64,000 bases of DNA from Cryoendolithus antarcticus (lineage: Eukaryota; Ascomycota; Dothideomycetes; Cladosporiales; Cladosporiaceae): assembly GCA_002077065.1 (NCBI GenBank), contig NAJO01000036.1, forward strand, positions 310,001 through 374,000, read 5' to 3'. Every line of letters starts with the position of its first letter. Position 1 is the stretch's first letter. Below are positions 11,049 through 21,119 of this stretch, piece by piece. Under the pieces are notes generated by a model. The model had not been told where the DNA came from. It saw only the letters and a list, made by a program, of their open reading frames with translations, and searched no databases. A program made the translations under genes and the position numbers.

Positions 11049-12227
11049 ATGGCCCGGTCAATACGAAATCTCTGCGCTGCTGCCCTTGCAGCAGCCGCCC
11101 TCCTCGGCGCTCCTGCCTCAGCCAATGTCCGCAGACGAAGTAACCTCGCTCCTGTCATGAACGGACAGAACTTCCCAGATCCCGGCGTCATTCGAACAGG
11201 CGACGGCTGGCACGCTTTCTCTACGAATGGCATAGCCAATAATCGGAAAATACACGTGCAGATGGCCTACACCCCCGACTTCAAGTCCTGGACCTTCCGA
11301 GGCACCAAAGACGCAATGCCGAAACTCGCGCCCTGGGTACACGCCACTGCGCCAAAGATCTGGGCCCCGGACGTCACGCAACTCCCGGACGGCAGCTTCA
11401 TAATGTACTACTGCGCATCCCTCGCAAAGAAACCCGCCACACACTGCCTTGGCTACGCTACGAGCAAGAACGTTGAGGGCCCCTATGTCGACACTTCGAA
11501 CTCCCCCTGGATCTGCCCGCAAGTTCAAGGCGGCGCCATTGACCCTGCTGGCTTTCTAGACGCAGGCCCAAATAAGCGCTACGTAGTCTACAAAGTCGAC
11601 GGCAACAGCATCGGCCACGGCGGCGAGTGCGGGAATACCGTCAAACCCATCGTCCCGACCCCTTTACTCCTTCAACAAGTCAACGTCAAAAACGGTCGGG
11701 AACTCATCGGCTCGCCGATCCAGATCCTGACCAACGGCCCGGCGGACGGACCATACGTCGAAGCTCCCTCGCTGACGTATCTAGGCGGGAAGTACGTGCT
11801 CTTCTTCAGCAGCCAGTGCTATGCAATGCCCAAATACGATGTAAGCTATGCTATCTCGGACAAGATTACTGGGCCGTACACGAAGTATGGACCGTTGTTC
11901 GAAACGGGGACACTGGGGTTGACGGCACCCGGGGGTATCGATGTGGCGATTAATGGGGATCGTGCTGTGTTCCATGCGTATGTTGATCCCGTTCTTGGAG
12001 ACGTGAGAGGCTTTGCTAACAACTTAAGTAGGAACTCCGGGTCTGGACGGGCTATGCACACTGCGATACTGAGTCTGAGCGGCACGAAGGTTAGCGCTAA
12101 GGTGTCACTTGCAGTAGAGAAGGATCTTCCTGGTGGAGGGTTCTCGAGCAGCCCTAAAGGCGCTGAAGGTGCTCGAGTCATCGAGCAAGCGCCATGGGCG
12201 AACGTGGGTGAAGTGCCAGGAGTGTAA
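11049..12227 (+). CDS. Secreted glycoside hydrolase family 43 protein
   Basis: Predicted extracellular arabinan- or xylan-side-chain-degrading enzyme (GH43: arabinanases, alpha-L-arabinofuranosidases, beta-xylosidases). A signal peptide is visible at the N-terminus (basic 'MARSIRN', Ala/Leu core to about residue 25, 'ASA' cleavage site). Single exon, 392 aa. The five-bladed propeller catalytic triad is recognisable: D44 in 'NFPDPGV' (base), D165 in 'GAIDPAGF' (pKa modulator) and E238 in 'YVEAPSL' (acid). The Cys pairs and secretion fit a wall-degrading enzyme. GH43 genes in this fungal class are commonly controlled by XlnR or AraR. An xlnR gene lies 19 kb away, but I see no canonical site next to this gene. 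The exact substrate cannot be assigned. Confidence 0.93.
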   Translation: MARSIRNLCAAALAAAALLGAPASANVRRRSNLAPVMNGQNFPDPGVIRTGDGWHAFSTNGIANNRKIHVQMAYTPDFKSWTFRGTKDAMPKLAPWVHATAPKIWAPDVTQLPDGSFIMYYCASLAKKPATHCLGYATSKNVEGPYVDTSNSPWICPQVQGGAIDPAGFLDAGPNKRYVVYKVDGNSIGHGGECGNTVKPIVPTPLLLQQVNVKNGRELIGSPIQILTNGPADGPYVEAPSLTYLGGKYVLFFSSQCYAMPKYDVSYAISDKITGPYTKYGPLFETGTLGLTAPGGIDVAINGDRAVFHAYVDPVLGDVRGFANNLSRNSGSGRAMHTAILSLSGTKVSAKVSLAVEKDLPGGGFSSSPKGAEGARVIEQAPWANVGEVPGV

Positions 12228-12332
12228 GTGGAGGAGTCGTAAGTACACGGCAAGTCGTCTAAGAGCCCGCAAGAGGCGGAGTCAGTGCACGGTGACATTG
12301 ATTCGAAAGTGTGTATACCCATTCTACACACT

Positions 12333-13750
12333 CTATATAATATTCACAGCATGCCCCGGCCACTTGTACGCCACGCCCTGCCTCCACACATGCGTGACAT
12401 GCTTCCCTCCGATCAGCAGCTTGATGTCCTCCAGCGGATTCGCATCCAACGCAATGAAATCCGCATCAAATCCCTCTCTCAACTGCCCTGCCTTCGGCGC
12501 CCTACGCCCTAAAGTCAAAGGCCCATTCGCTGTCGCGGACTCGATGGCTTGCAGCTCGCTCATACCCGCTTTGACGTGATAGTACAGCTCCTTCCCATTC
12601 AGACCCTGCGTGGCGATACTGTTAGGCATACTCACGCCGGTGTCAGTGCCGATGGCGATTGTGACTCCCTTCTTGATGGCGATTTGCATGGCGTTCCACT
12701 GCGCCTTCGCCACAGCCTCGATCTTCGCATAGCCCGACGGACTCAGAAAGTCCTTCAACTTCAGTGCATTCTCGACTATCAACCTCGTCGCTACTAAGAC
12801 GGCGCCTTTCGATTTCATGAGCTCAGCGGCCTCGGCGTCGAGGTAAGAGCCGTGTTCTATCGTTTTCACGCCGGCGTGGAGAGCGGCTACGATCCCGGCT
12901 TTGCCGTGGCAGTGTGCGCCTACTAGGCGTTGGGCTTGGGTTGCTACTTCGACTATGGCTTCAAGCTCGGCGTCGACGAATTGGCGGTCGATGGGGTTGT
13001 CGCGTTCGGAGCCGACGCCGCCGCTGCCGCAGATCTGAGGATGGGTAAGCAAAGCCGTGCTATCATGTTGGCTGGCTACAGGGCCGTGGAGAGACATACC
13101 TTGATCACGTCTGCGCCTGCTCTCAGTTGGAGGCGAACAGCTTTCATGCACTCATCCGGTCCATCCGCGGTCAGGAATGGTGCACCATGCGAGCACATGT
13201 CTTGCATCCACGGGACAGGCAGATCTTGCAGATCGGCGTGCCCACCTGTAGGGCTGATGATACAGTTCGAGCTATATATCTTTGGTCCTACGAGCGAACC
13301 TTCTTGTATGGCACGATCGAGCTGCAATCCCCATCCGGCCATTTCGCGGACAGATGTGAAGCCTGCGTCTAGGAGGAGCATCACATCACGCGCCGAGCGA
13401 GCGCCAGAGAGGACTTGGTTCTTGTAGGCGTCGATGAAAGCATCGCCCGAAACCTTGTGCACGCCGAGGAGGTGGACGTGACAGTCCCACATGCCCGGCA
13501 TCAGGACCTTGACATGGGTGGTTGAAACGTCTGGCGACTCTGCAAGCAAAGCGGCGGAGGGGCCAACAGAGACGATCTTGCTGCCAAAGATATGGATCCC
13601 AGTGTTCTCGAGTGGTTTGCCACGGCCAGGTATAAGGAGGTCCGCGGTGACGATGTATTCTGTGGCCTTATAGACATCCTTGGCATTCCGGACAGGAAGT
13701 GGTGTGGAAGCCTCGATACGAGTCCAGCCAGACTCTATGCTTTGGCTCAT
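12333..13750 (-). CDS. Imidazolonepropionase-like amidohydrolase
   Basis: Metal-dependent hydrolase of the amidohydrolase superfamily, in the imidazolonepropionase-like/Xaa-Pro dipeptidase-like branch. Two exons: 13750-13100 and 13034-12333, with a 65-bp intron (GTATGT...CTCAG) that falls exactly between codons of 'GADVIK' and 'ICGSGG', giving about 450 aa. Metal ligands are visible: HxH in 'DCHVHL' (H91, H93), Lys217 of 'ADVIK' (likely carbamylated bridging Lys), His in 'GAHCHGKAGI', His in 'TIEHGSYLD' and the late Asp in 'IGTDTGV'. The substrate is not determinable; relatives hydrolyse dipeptides, ochratoxin-like amides or cyclic amides. ATG 13750 is preferred; the open frame extends two codons upstream without another ATG. 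The gene is convergent with the GH43 gene (105 bp apart). Confidence 0.9.
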
Positions 13751-14750
13751 GATCAAAATTTAAGCACTGGGTGATCAATGATATGGAAGGGACTACTGCT
13801 TGTATAACACTCAGTAAGATAGCCCACTTTCTTATGCTGCTTTCTACTCGACCGTACCAATGGACAGAAATAGCACGAAGCCTTTGAGAGTACACTTGAT
13901 ACGCAATGAAGAAGAGGAATGAGCGAAGATGTGAGAGAGAGTCGCGCAGTAGTGAGGTATAGTCCGAGCAACGACCTACCTAATGCAGCTGTCGAGCGAT
14001 GGATTGAGGGGCGGCGTGGTAGATCATTTCTGGGGCTGATACGCGCATGGGTACGAGCGTGTACTATCTCCGATCCGTGGATCTGTTCGCTCTGAGCTCG
14101 ACCGCTGTCTGACTGACAGAATGGCGTGCAGGCCACTCGTGTGCAGAGGCACGAGACATATACGACGGCGGAAAATCGCAAGTCGCAGTGCCAAATGTAT
14201 TGATGGTTGCGGCGTGGGGGCATTGGGGAGTGCTGACTAAGCATGGTGGGATGTTAAGCATGGTGGGATGCATGTTGCATTAGGTCCCTCTTCGAGCATT
14301 CGGTCTTTCTTTCGAACGTGTCTATCGTTACCATAGCCATGCCTGATCGCCCGGAGGATCCATTCTATATTACGCAGGCGCGAACTCCGAAGTGTCCAAC
14401 GCTTGGGTGAGATGAACCCTGTGAGGCAGTGTATCCCCTGCAAATCCGATCCCTATGCAGTGCACGGAGGCACAATATCGATGCTACCACTTTATGGGCA
14501 GGCAAGTACCCTGATACTCTTACATCTCCTGTTCATGTCCTTTGTCTCCTGATTCCATGTCCTCCATTGCTACAACGTGAGCGCCGCAATGTCCCAATGC
14601 AAATCTTATGTTTCAGGCACTATTCTCCTCCCATGCAATTCGCCAGAGGTTACCGCCCGATGTTTGCCACATGGCCGCATTCATATCCCACCACCTTCGA
14701 CCAGAAGTCAGCGTTATCGCTAGTGTGTTACTGATCGCGGCCAGCAGTCT
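13751..14750. other. Intergenic stretch with a short direct repeat
   Basis: No gene supported. It contains two adjacent copies of a 15-bp direct repeat 'TAAGCATGGTGGGATG' around 14237-14271. Otherwise nothing notable. Confidence 0.35.
14238..14271. repeat. Two-copy 15-16 bp direct repeat
   Basis: The sequence 'TAAGCATGGTGGGATG' occurs twice back to back (starting near 14238 and 14255). Likely a simple tandem duplication of no known function. Confidence 0.6.
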
Positions 14751-14939
14751 TCAGGCTGACTCACCACTTCGCTCCGGTTTGACGTGGAAGGATGCGGGCG
14801 TGTTCAGCTTGCCGTTCTGCGAGCGACTGTATGCTAGGGCCAGGAACGCACTTCCAGCTGCGGCGATCGAGAAGAAGATGCCATTGCGGCCGCTGCTTGG
14901 GTCAGAAACAGCTTATTGGTTCAGACGACCAGGAGCCAT
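14751..14939 (-). pseudogene. Possible small membrane protein with early in-frame stop
   Basis: From ATG 14939 the frame reads eight codons, meets TAA at 14915-14913, and continues open to TGA at 14753-14751. The downstream part encodes a Gly/Ala-rich hydrophobic helix ('GIFFSIAAAGSAFLALAYS') followed by a charged tail ending 'HVKPERSGESA', which looks like a single-pass small membrane protein. Either an upstream exon splices in at the AATAAG acceptor near 14913 (branch-like CTGAAC just before), which would remove the stop, or the start is broken. I could not identify the upstream exon. The call rests only on composition. Confidence 0.3.
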
Positions 14940-15320
14940 ACCCTGGGTACGCCATGCTGATCACTGCTGATGACAATGTAGTCTTGAAAGCGGAATGAGA
15001 GATCGTAAGCTCGAAATGGGGGAAAGGACTCAGATCACTTGTCAATGATGATCGCACGTCCAGGACCGGCCTGAAGATACCTTAATATCTACCTGAATCA
15101 TGACACCGTGACCGAGGACGTGGATCCTTGTGGGGTAAAATGCGGGTTAGATTCACGCTAGATACCTCCCGCGGCCAGTACCGCCCGGCTCATCCATGCC
15201 GAGCCAGAGCTTCCATCATCGCCCTCCATCGTGCCGCATTCATGCCAAGTCTAGGCGCGAGCTTCACCACCCCTCCACATCAGCGCCCAGCAGCGACGGT
15301 CCCCAACCACCACCACCATC
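14940..15320. other. Promoter region of the R-SNARE gene
   Basis: No gene seen. It ends in a CCACC-rich pyrimidine/CA tract just before the SNARE ATG, typical of fungal 5' UTRs. Confidence 0.35.
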
Positions 15321-16067
15321 ATGGCCTCCTCCTCCACCCCCGCCACCCCTCTCCTCTACGCCTGCATAGCCCATCACAACACAATCCTCACCGAACACAC
15401 CACCTCCGCCGCCTCGGGCGCCAGCAGCCTCGCCTCCGTCATCCTCCCCAAAATCTCCCACGACTCCGCGCAGAAACTCACATACACCCACGGCGCAAAC
15501 TTGATCCACTATATTTCTGATGCCGAGACCTCTTCCTCGTCAGCCGACGGGCTGAGTGGAGCGGGGCTGACGTATATGGTCGTCGCGAAAGCGGACTTGG
15601 GGCGACGAGTACCGTTTGGCTTCCTAGTCGAGATCAAGAAACGCTTCCTCAAGCAATACTCCCCCTCCACCACGAAGTTCGCCACCCTTCCAGCCTATGG
15701 CGCAGCAGCCTTCAACACGGTCCTCAAACAGCTCATGGTGGAATACGGCACCACCAAGGCCGGCCAAGAAGACGCTTTCGCGAACGTACAGAGCGAGATC
15801 GACAACGTGCGAGGCATCATGACAGAGAACATCGAGCGGGTGTTGGAACGCGGGGAGAGGATCGATTTGCTGGTTGACAAGACTGATCGGTTGGGGGGCA
15901 GCGCGAGGGATTTTAGGATGAGGAGTAAAGCGCTGAAGCGGCATTTCTGGTGGAAGAATGTGAAGTTGATGGTGCTGCTTGGGGTGGTGGCGGTGTTTGT
16001 TATGTATTTGCTTGTGGGAATGGGGTGTGGGCTGCCGGCTTGGGGGAGGTGTGTTGGGAGTGGATGA
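15321..16067 (+). CDS. VAMP7/Nyv1-like longin R-SNARE
   Basis: Vesicle or vacuolar R-SNARE for membrane fusion, 248 aa, one exon. Residues about 10-120 fit a longin domain ('LLYACIAHHNTILTEHT' through 'FGFLVEIKKRFLKQYSP'). Residues about 150-205 form the synaptobrevin coiled coil with the zero-layer Arg in 'NIERVLERGERIDLLVDKT'. A C-terminal transmembrane helix follows ('LMVLLGVVAVFVMYLLVGM') with a short lumenal tail. The order longin-SNARE-TM excludes Ykt6 (lipid-anchored) and points to the VAMP7 group, which serves endosome-vacuole fusion. The ATG at 15321 gives a typical longin start. The gene is convergent with the tautomerase gene (97 bp). Confidence 0.93.
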   Translation: MASSSTPATPLLYACIAHHNTILTEHTTSAASGASSLASVILPKISHDSAQKLTYTHGANLIHYISDAETSSSSADGLSGAGLTYMVVAKADLGRRVPFGFLVEIKKRFLKQYSPSTTKFATLPAYGAAAFNTVLKQLMVEYGTTKAGQEDAFANVQSEIDNVRGIMTENIERVLERGERIDLLVDKTDRLGGSARDFRMRSKALKRHFWWKNVKLMVLLGVVAVFVMYLLVGMGCGLPAWGRCVGSG

Positions 16068-16164
16068 GTCTGTCTGATGCGATACCTTTGTTTGAGTTAC
16101 CCGGCGTTAACATAGCGATTTGTACATCATGATCTGTCACTTCGCTATTGAGCACGACAAATCT

Positions 16165-16740
16165 TCAAGCCGAGTCCCCCCACCCCATAGCCTCCTCAAA
16201 CTTATCCTTCGCCGCCTTCCCATTACTGCTGATCAACCCCCTTCCCTCAACCTCCTTCACAAGCTCACCAAACTCCTCCTGGCCGTCAGCGGCTCTACTC
16301 TTGAACTCCGCCATATTATCACTCAACCACTGCACATCCTCCCCCGCCGCCGGAATCGCGAACCCCGCCTCCCTCCCAGCCGCCATCCCGCCTAGCACAA
16401 AGATAGAGTAGAGACTCCTGTCTTCGTCCGGCGCGGAGCGCTTGATTTTAGGAAGTGGCACGATCTCATCCCAGCATTGCTGCAAATCAGCGCAGAGCTT
16501 ATTCCAGTCCTTTGTCGTGCGGCTGGCGCCCGTGCGGACGTGGGCCAGGATGTGCGTTTTGGTGCTCTGCTTGCCGCCGACGTAGAAGTCCGTGCTGTCT
16601 TTGAGAGATGTGAAGCGGACGTTTACGAAGAGTTTTGGCGTGCTGAAGGAGGTGGAGTGCAAGGTTGTTATGGCGTTTGCGAGGTCGGACTTTTGGGACT
16701 CGGTGAGGGTGCAGGCGTGGTGGATGTGGTAGTAGGGCAT
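16165..16740 (-). CDS. cis-CaaD-like tautomerase family protein
   Basis: Putative tautomerase/dehalogenase-fold protein (oxalocrotonate tautomerase superfamily, Tautomerase_3 type), 191 aa. The chain starts 'MPYYHIHHACTLTESQK', leaving Pro2 as the N-terminal catalytic residue after Met removal, the hallmark of the superfamily. 'KLFVNVRF' gives the second strand, and Arg residues in 'AHVRTGASRTTKDWNKL' match the paired active-site Arg of cis-3-chloroacrylic acid dehalogenase. The tail beyond residue 120 is longer than the bacterial enzyme and is charged. The physiological substrate in fungi is unknown. The family call is fair, the activity unproven. Confidence 0.8.
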   Translation of the reverse strand: MPYYHIHHACTLTESQKSDLANAITTLHSTSFSTPKLFVNVRFTSLKDSTDFYVGGKQSTKTHILAHVRTGASRTTKDWNKLCADLQQCWDEIVPLPKIKRSAPDEDRSLYSIFVLGGMAAGREAGFAIPAAGEDVQWLSDNMAEFKSRAADGQEEFGELVKEVEGRGLISSNGKAAKDKFEEAMGWGDSA

Positions 16741-17369
16741 GGTCGCGGTGGTGATGGTGAGGTAGATATGGAACTTCTGTTGGTAGACTATGGACGCTAC
16801 CTTGCTTACATGGGCCGAATATATGTGCTATGTTAATCCCGCGCAGATGGAGCGATGCACCCCGCGATGATGGAATGCAGATCTGGGGTACAGCTGATTC
16901 TGAGGCTTATTTGGCGTGCCGAGAGCCTAATGATCACCAATGTCGAAGGATGTGCGCATCTCTGCTCGGCCGTAGCATTGAAATAGCTAGAAGTGCTACG
17001 GCCGTGAGAAACTGATCTGTAAGCAGTATGTCGATCGACACCCTCCATATCTCGTCTCGCCTGCGGTGCAAGCCGGGAGGCTTAAAGGACTGCGTACTTT
17101 TGGAAGACGAGAGCTTGCGGTATCCGGCATGGCTGTTGGGGCCGCAGCTCAAGGTGAAGACCGGACGTGAAGGGATAGATCAGGCCACTGTGGAAAAGCT
17201 TCAACTGCGTGCTGTATGCCGAACGAACTGCATGGAAGAGAAGGACGCGATGCCACAACGCTGAAACTCCCAAGAAACCCGCTCACAAGTAAATCAGATG
17301 CAAACCTCGCCATCATGAGCTCGACCTAGCAGTCCACCCAGACGCCGAAACTTCAATGACCAACCCGTC
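16741..17369. other. Intergenic stretch
   Basis: Lies between the tautomerase start and the Yvc1 stop. Only short open frames without coding bias. It should contain the tautomerase promoter and the 3' UTR of the channel gene. Confidence 0.4.
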
Positions 17370-20300
17370 TCAATCCTCCTTCTTCGCAGACTCGAGCTCA
17401 GCCGCACCTCCCTCGGTGCCCCCAGCCACCTCTCCCTTGACATCCCCTTCAGCCACAGTCCTCTGCTCAGCAGGCACGACACTGATCGGACTTTCCGCCT
17501 CGAAAGACCCACTGTCTCTCAGCCCGCTGCCAGGTCTCTCCCCTTCCCTATTCTTACCTTTCTCGCGAACGCCACTCCTCAGCTTCTTCGGACTCTTCGC
17601 TTTCCCCTCAACCTGCTGTCTGGGTCGCAGAACATGCATCTTCGGCCCCCCTCCCATAGCAAACTCAACCTCACTCTGCTGCCTTGAACTCCCATTCTTG
17701 CTCTCTCTCTGACTCGAGATCCCTTTGATCTCTTTGAGGATGTCTTTAAATCCCTCCTCGAGCGTGTTCATGCGTGCGAGCATGATCCGATTCACCATCC
17801 CCTTCTCCTCCGCTTCTGATCTTCTCCGCTCCTCCTCTCGCATTCGTTCGAGATCGCGAGATCGAAGAAATTGCTCCGAGAAGGACGCAGGCATGTTGTC
17901 GAAGGCTCCGGGGTCCATCATATTGCCCGAGGAGACGAATTTGTTGTCGCCGATCTCGGAGGCGAGGTCTAGAGCTCTGGCGTTGAATGAGGGGATGCGG
18001 GGGTGTTGGCGGGCTGTGTCGAGGAAGGAGAGGCCACCTACGGCCATCGGAGCGGTTTGCTGGCGGGGTGGCATGATGGGACGAGCACGAGTAGGTTTTG
18101 GTTTTGGAGTGCGAGTCCCGGACGGAGCCATATGCGGAGCGAACACTGGAATAGCCGTGTCGCCGCTGCTCGGGCGTTTGGAGGTCGCGGGGCGTGAGAG
18201 ACGAGTGATGGGGCGAGTGGCCAAGCTGCCGTCTGTGATCTGCTTGGGGGCGAACATGACTGTTGCGCTTGACTGATTGCGGCTATGTGCACCGCGCTTC
18301 GCATTGACCGTTTGAAGTTGGGTGGTTGCCGAGGACTCCAGCTCCGGGTAGCCTTGCAGTCGCGCCCGAGCAGCGCTAGAGAGTGTAGGAAGCGGACTTC
18401 GGGCAGCGATCGGAGTGTGAAAATACTCGCTGTCGCTATCCTCGGCTGGCGTCCGGTTCTCTTTCTCCCTGACAGAGACAGCACTTTCGCCAAGGTTTCG
18501 CGTGGCATGCTCGGCATCGGACTCATCATCGCCATCTGCTTCAGTATCGAGCGGCAGAGTCTCTATACTCTCGCCAGGATTCTCCTCCTCTTCGTCAATC
18601 CTCTTCGGGCGTGTCGGTGCAGTGAAGGATAGCATGTCAGGCTCTGAGACCATGCTTTGTGTGGCGAGCGACCCATCTCTGCCCAAACCTGACCGCACGC
18701 CACCTGTATGTGCTCGTCTAAACCGTGGCTTGCGATTCTCGAGCCTCTCCAACACGCTCCTCGGCTGCTCCAGAGGCGGACTTGCGCCTCCTTCATCATC
18801 GGCGCCCTGCATCCACCGATCGACTACAGTCACGCTATTGCGCCGATCGGGATCCATGTCCTTATCCGTTGTGCGCATGGTACTGCCATTGAAGGGCCGT
18901 CGGAACACTTCTTCGAGGGCACGGTCCTTGTGCAGGCTAATGACAGATGGCTCACGCAACCTGACACCAGGACTGAACAGCTCTGGCACCTTGTTGAGCG
19001 AGAATGCTACAGGCTTCTTCTGACTGCGAACCGGCTTCGTGACAAGATCCGTAGGCTCAAAAGCAAGATTGCCCAAGATCATGCGCTCGTAGACGAAGAT
19101 AATGAAGAGGACTGGGAAGTGCGTGATCTTGATGATTGTCCGGTTGAGTTTGACGAAGCGGCGGAAAGGCATGATGTATCTGAGCGGGCTGAGCAGCCAT
19201 GCGAAGACGTTCGTGGGCGCAACGTAGCTGAACAACGCGTCCGACTTGACCATGCTAATAGTATTGATGGCGAAAAGGTACTGATGCTCTTCTTCTGCAT
19301 TGCGGACGATGGCCATGAAGCTGTTAGTCAGTACCGTGATCAAGATTGTCACAATCAGGAAGTGGCAGATGATGAGGAAAGATGCCATGATCGCTTTCCC
19401 GAGTATGTTATAGCTCGACCATCGGTCCCAGGCAGCTGGCGTGAAGCCCATCAGGATCTGGAATAAGGCGTAAGCGACATCATTGCTATCCGAGCGCTCG
19501 TCGGAGAATGATAGCGTGAAAGCGACGAAGAAGCCGGACGTAGAGATCAGAATCAGCACCAGAATGGCCACGAGGTCCTGAGCCATCATGCGGAACGCGA
19601 TCAGGAGTTGCGAGAAATAGCGGTAGTGATCAAGCACGCTGAACAGTCGAGGAAACAGTAGGATTGCAGTCGAGGCGAGCGCGTCGTACGCCATGTTTGC
19701 GATTTGACGCCGGCCGGACTCAGCCAGTAGTATGCCGTAGAGTCGCAGGACGTAGTAGACGACGAAGAGCAGTAAGATGCCTAGATCGAATGCGTTCCAG
19801 AAGCTCAGGATGTACAAACCGAAGCCCTGCTCTGTGAAGCCAATGACTTCGTCAAGCATGTAGCCTATCGACCAGAACCAGAACACTATCTCAAGGGGCG
19901 TGATCATTAGGCTGCGGTCGTACAGCACAGCGATGTAGAGGCACAGCATGGTGGCGAAAGAGATAGTCGAGAACAGCTGACGGTATCGAGGCACCCGCAG
20001 ACGACTCAGCTTGAACAGCGAAGCGTCGTGCGGATCGTATAGTGTCACCGAGCGCCTGCCATGCTGCACTTCGGGCTTCTTGGTCGCGCGTGTAGCATGT
20101 GACTTTCGTGATAGCACTGCGTCAGCGGGCAGAGCGCTGGGTGAGTGAAGATCAGTAGTGCCATAGCCGAGCTCTCGAGTTCTACCACGGCGCTCTCCCT
20201 TCTCGCGAACAGGCTTGCGGTGAAGATTGTCGGCTTCGGAGTGGAAGACGATGCTGCCAGCCCAGATGGCCTCCAGATGCTGCACAATCAGAGGATGCGC

Positions 20301-21119
20301 AAGGAAGCGTTTGGCCTGCGCTCGAATGGCGATCTCGATTGTACTGACTCTGGCCCCTCGACCGCGTACGCGCTGTGCCTGGGCATCGTCGCGCATTGTG
20401 GGAGTATAGTTGCCGGGCACTGTTCCGACAGCAACTGCGGTTGTCATACCTTGCAGTGGATCGAAGTCGTATGAGAGGGCATCGATGAGCTCTCGAGTGG
20501 TGAATTCCTTCACCAATCTCATCGCGAGTAGCTCACTGATGAGCGCTCGAGTCTTGGAAACACCTACATTGCCAGGCTGTAGCTGACCTTCCTTTTGGAA
20601 CTGTAAGCAGTTGGCTATGAGGGCGCATAGCGTTGCCCGATTGAATTGATTTGTCCTGATCTGCTCTTGAATGGGCTTTACCAAGAACTGGCTGATCTGT
20701 GGACTCCGCAGCTGCTCCCACGACAGTGTCGTCTCGGCACGCTGCACGATCAGCAAGCGGATAGCATGCGTAATGTTGTACAGCGGTAGCCGATCTAGGT
20801 GTGCCGCAGAGAAGATGGGTAACAGTGGCGTGTGGCCATCGTCCTCGTCCCCATCCTCTTCATCATCATCATCATCCTCGTCATCCTCGTCGGCACCTTC
20901 ATCGGCATCCTCCCCTACCTCTTCACGGTGGTTTGTGTGAAAGTAGCCACCACGGCCGCGGCCGCGAGTGTTCAGCTCTTCTTCTGCATTTTGGTGCTTT
21001 CCACCTACTACCCGAGATCGAGTGACTTCAGGTGATCCAGCAAAGGGTGAGAGCTGGTCGGAGTCGTCCTCTTGGTTATCGCGTTGGTCACTTTTCGACC
21101 TCTTCCACATCCCTAGCAT
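17370..21119 (-). CDS. yvc1: Yvc1/TRPY1-like vacuolar Ca2+-permeable TRP channel
   Basis: Calcium-release channel of the vacuolar membrane, activated by cytosolic Ca2+ and membrane stretch in yeast. The 1249-aa uninterrupted frame starts with an acidic low-complexity region (poly Asp/Glu near residues 75-95). The Yvc1-type N-terminal helical domain follows ('HLDRLPLYNITHAIRLLIVQ'), with six membrane segments between about residues 370 and 615. 'ALFQILMGFTPAAWDRWS' marks the pore and 'VLTNSFMAIVRNAEEEHQY' the end of S6. Residues 616-1249 form a cytosolic tail of about 630 residues, Ser/Arg/Glu-rich with a late coiled coil ('LERMREEERRRSEAEEKG'). Yeast Yvc1 is only about 675 aa, so the tail is a filamentous-fungal feature. 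A small 5' exon upstream cannot be excluded. Confidence 0.92.
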   Translation of the reverse strand: MLGMWKRSKSDQRDNQEDDSDQLSPFAGSPEVTRSRVVGGKHQNAEEELNTRGRGRGGYFHTNHREEVGEDADEGADEDDEDDDDDEEDGDEDDGHTPLLPIFSAAHLDRLPLYNITHAIRLLIVQRAETTLSWEQLRSPQISQFLVKPIQEQIRTNQFNRATLCALIANCLQFQKEGQLQPGNVGVSKTRALISELLAMRLVKEFTTRELIDALSYDFDPLQGMTTAVAVGTVPGNYTPTMRDDAQAQRVRGRGARVSTIEIAIRAQAKRFLAHPLIVQHLEAIWAGSIVFHSEADNLHRKPVREKGERRGRTRELGYGTTDLHSPSALPADAVLSRKSHATRATKKPEVQHGRRSVTLYDPHDASLFKLSRLRVPRYRQLFSTISFATMLCLYIAVLYDRSLMITPLEIVFWFWSIGYMLDEVIGFTEQGFGLYILSFWNAFDLGILLLFVVYYVLRLYGILLAESGRRQIANMAYDALASTAILLFPRLFSVLDHYRYFSQLLIAFRMMAQDLVAILVLILISTSGFFVAFTLSFSDERSDSNDVAYALFQILMGFTPAAWDRWSSYNILGKAIMASFLIICHFLIVTILITVLTNSFMAIVRNAEEEHQYLFAINTISMVKSDALFSYVAPTNVFAWLLSPLRYIMPFRRFVKLNRTIIKITHFPVLFIIFVYERMILGNLAFEPTDLVTKPVRSQKKPVAFSLNKVPELFSPGVRLREPSVISLHKDRALEEVFRRPFNGSTMRTTDKDMDPDRRNSVTVVDRWMQGADDEGGASPPLEQPRSVLERLENRKPRFRRAHTGGVRSGLGRDGSLATQSMVSEPDMLSFTAPTRPKRIDEEEENPGESIETLPLDTEADGDDESDAEHATRNLGESAVSVREKENRTPAEDSDSEYFHTPIAARSPLPTLSSAARARLQGYPELESSATTQLQTVNAKRGAHSRNQSSATVMFAPKQITDGSLATRPITRLSRPATSKRPSSGDTAIPVFAPHMAPSGTRTPKPKPTRARPIMPPRQQTAPMAVGGLSFLDTARQHPRIPSFNARALDLASEIGDNKFVSSGNMMDPGAFDNMPASFSEQFLRSRDLERMREEERRRSEAEEKGMVNRIMLARMNTLEEGFKDILKEIKGISSQRESKNGSSRQQSEVEFAMGGGPKMHVLRPRQQVEGKAKSPKKLRSGVREKGKNREGERPGSGLRDSGSFEAESPISVVPAEQRTVAEGDVKGEVAGGTEGGAAELESAKKED

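Noticed and set aside
20820..20935. CATCATCATCCTCGTC simple repeat as a satellite
   Set aside because: It encodes the Asp/Glu run of the Yvc1 N-terminus, so it is coding low complexity and not an independent repeat.
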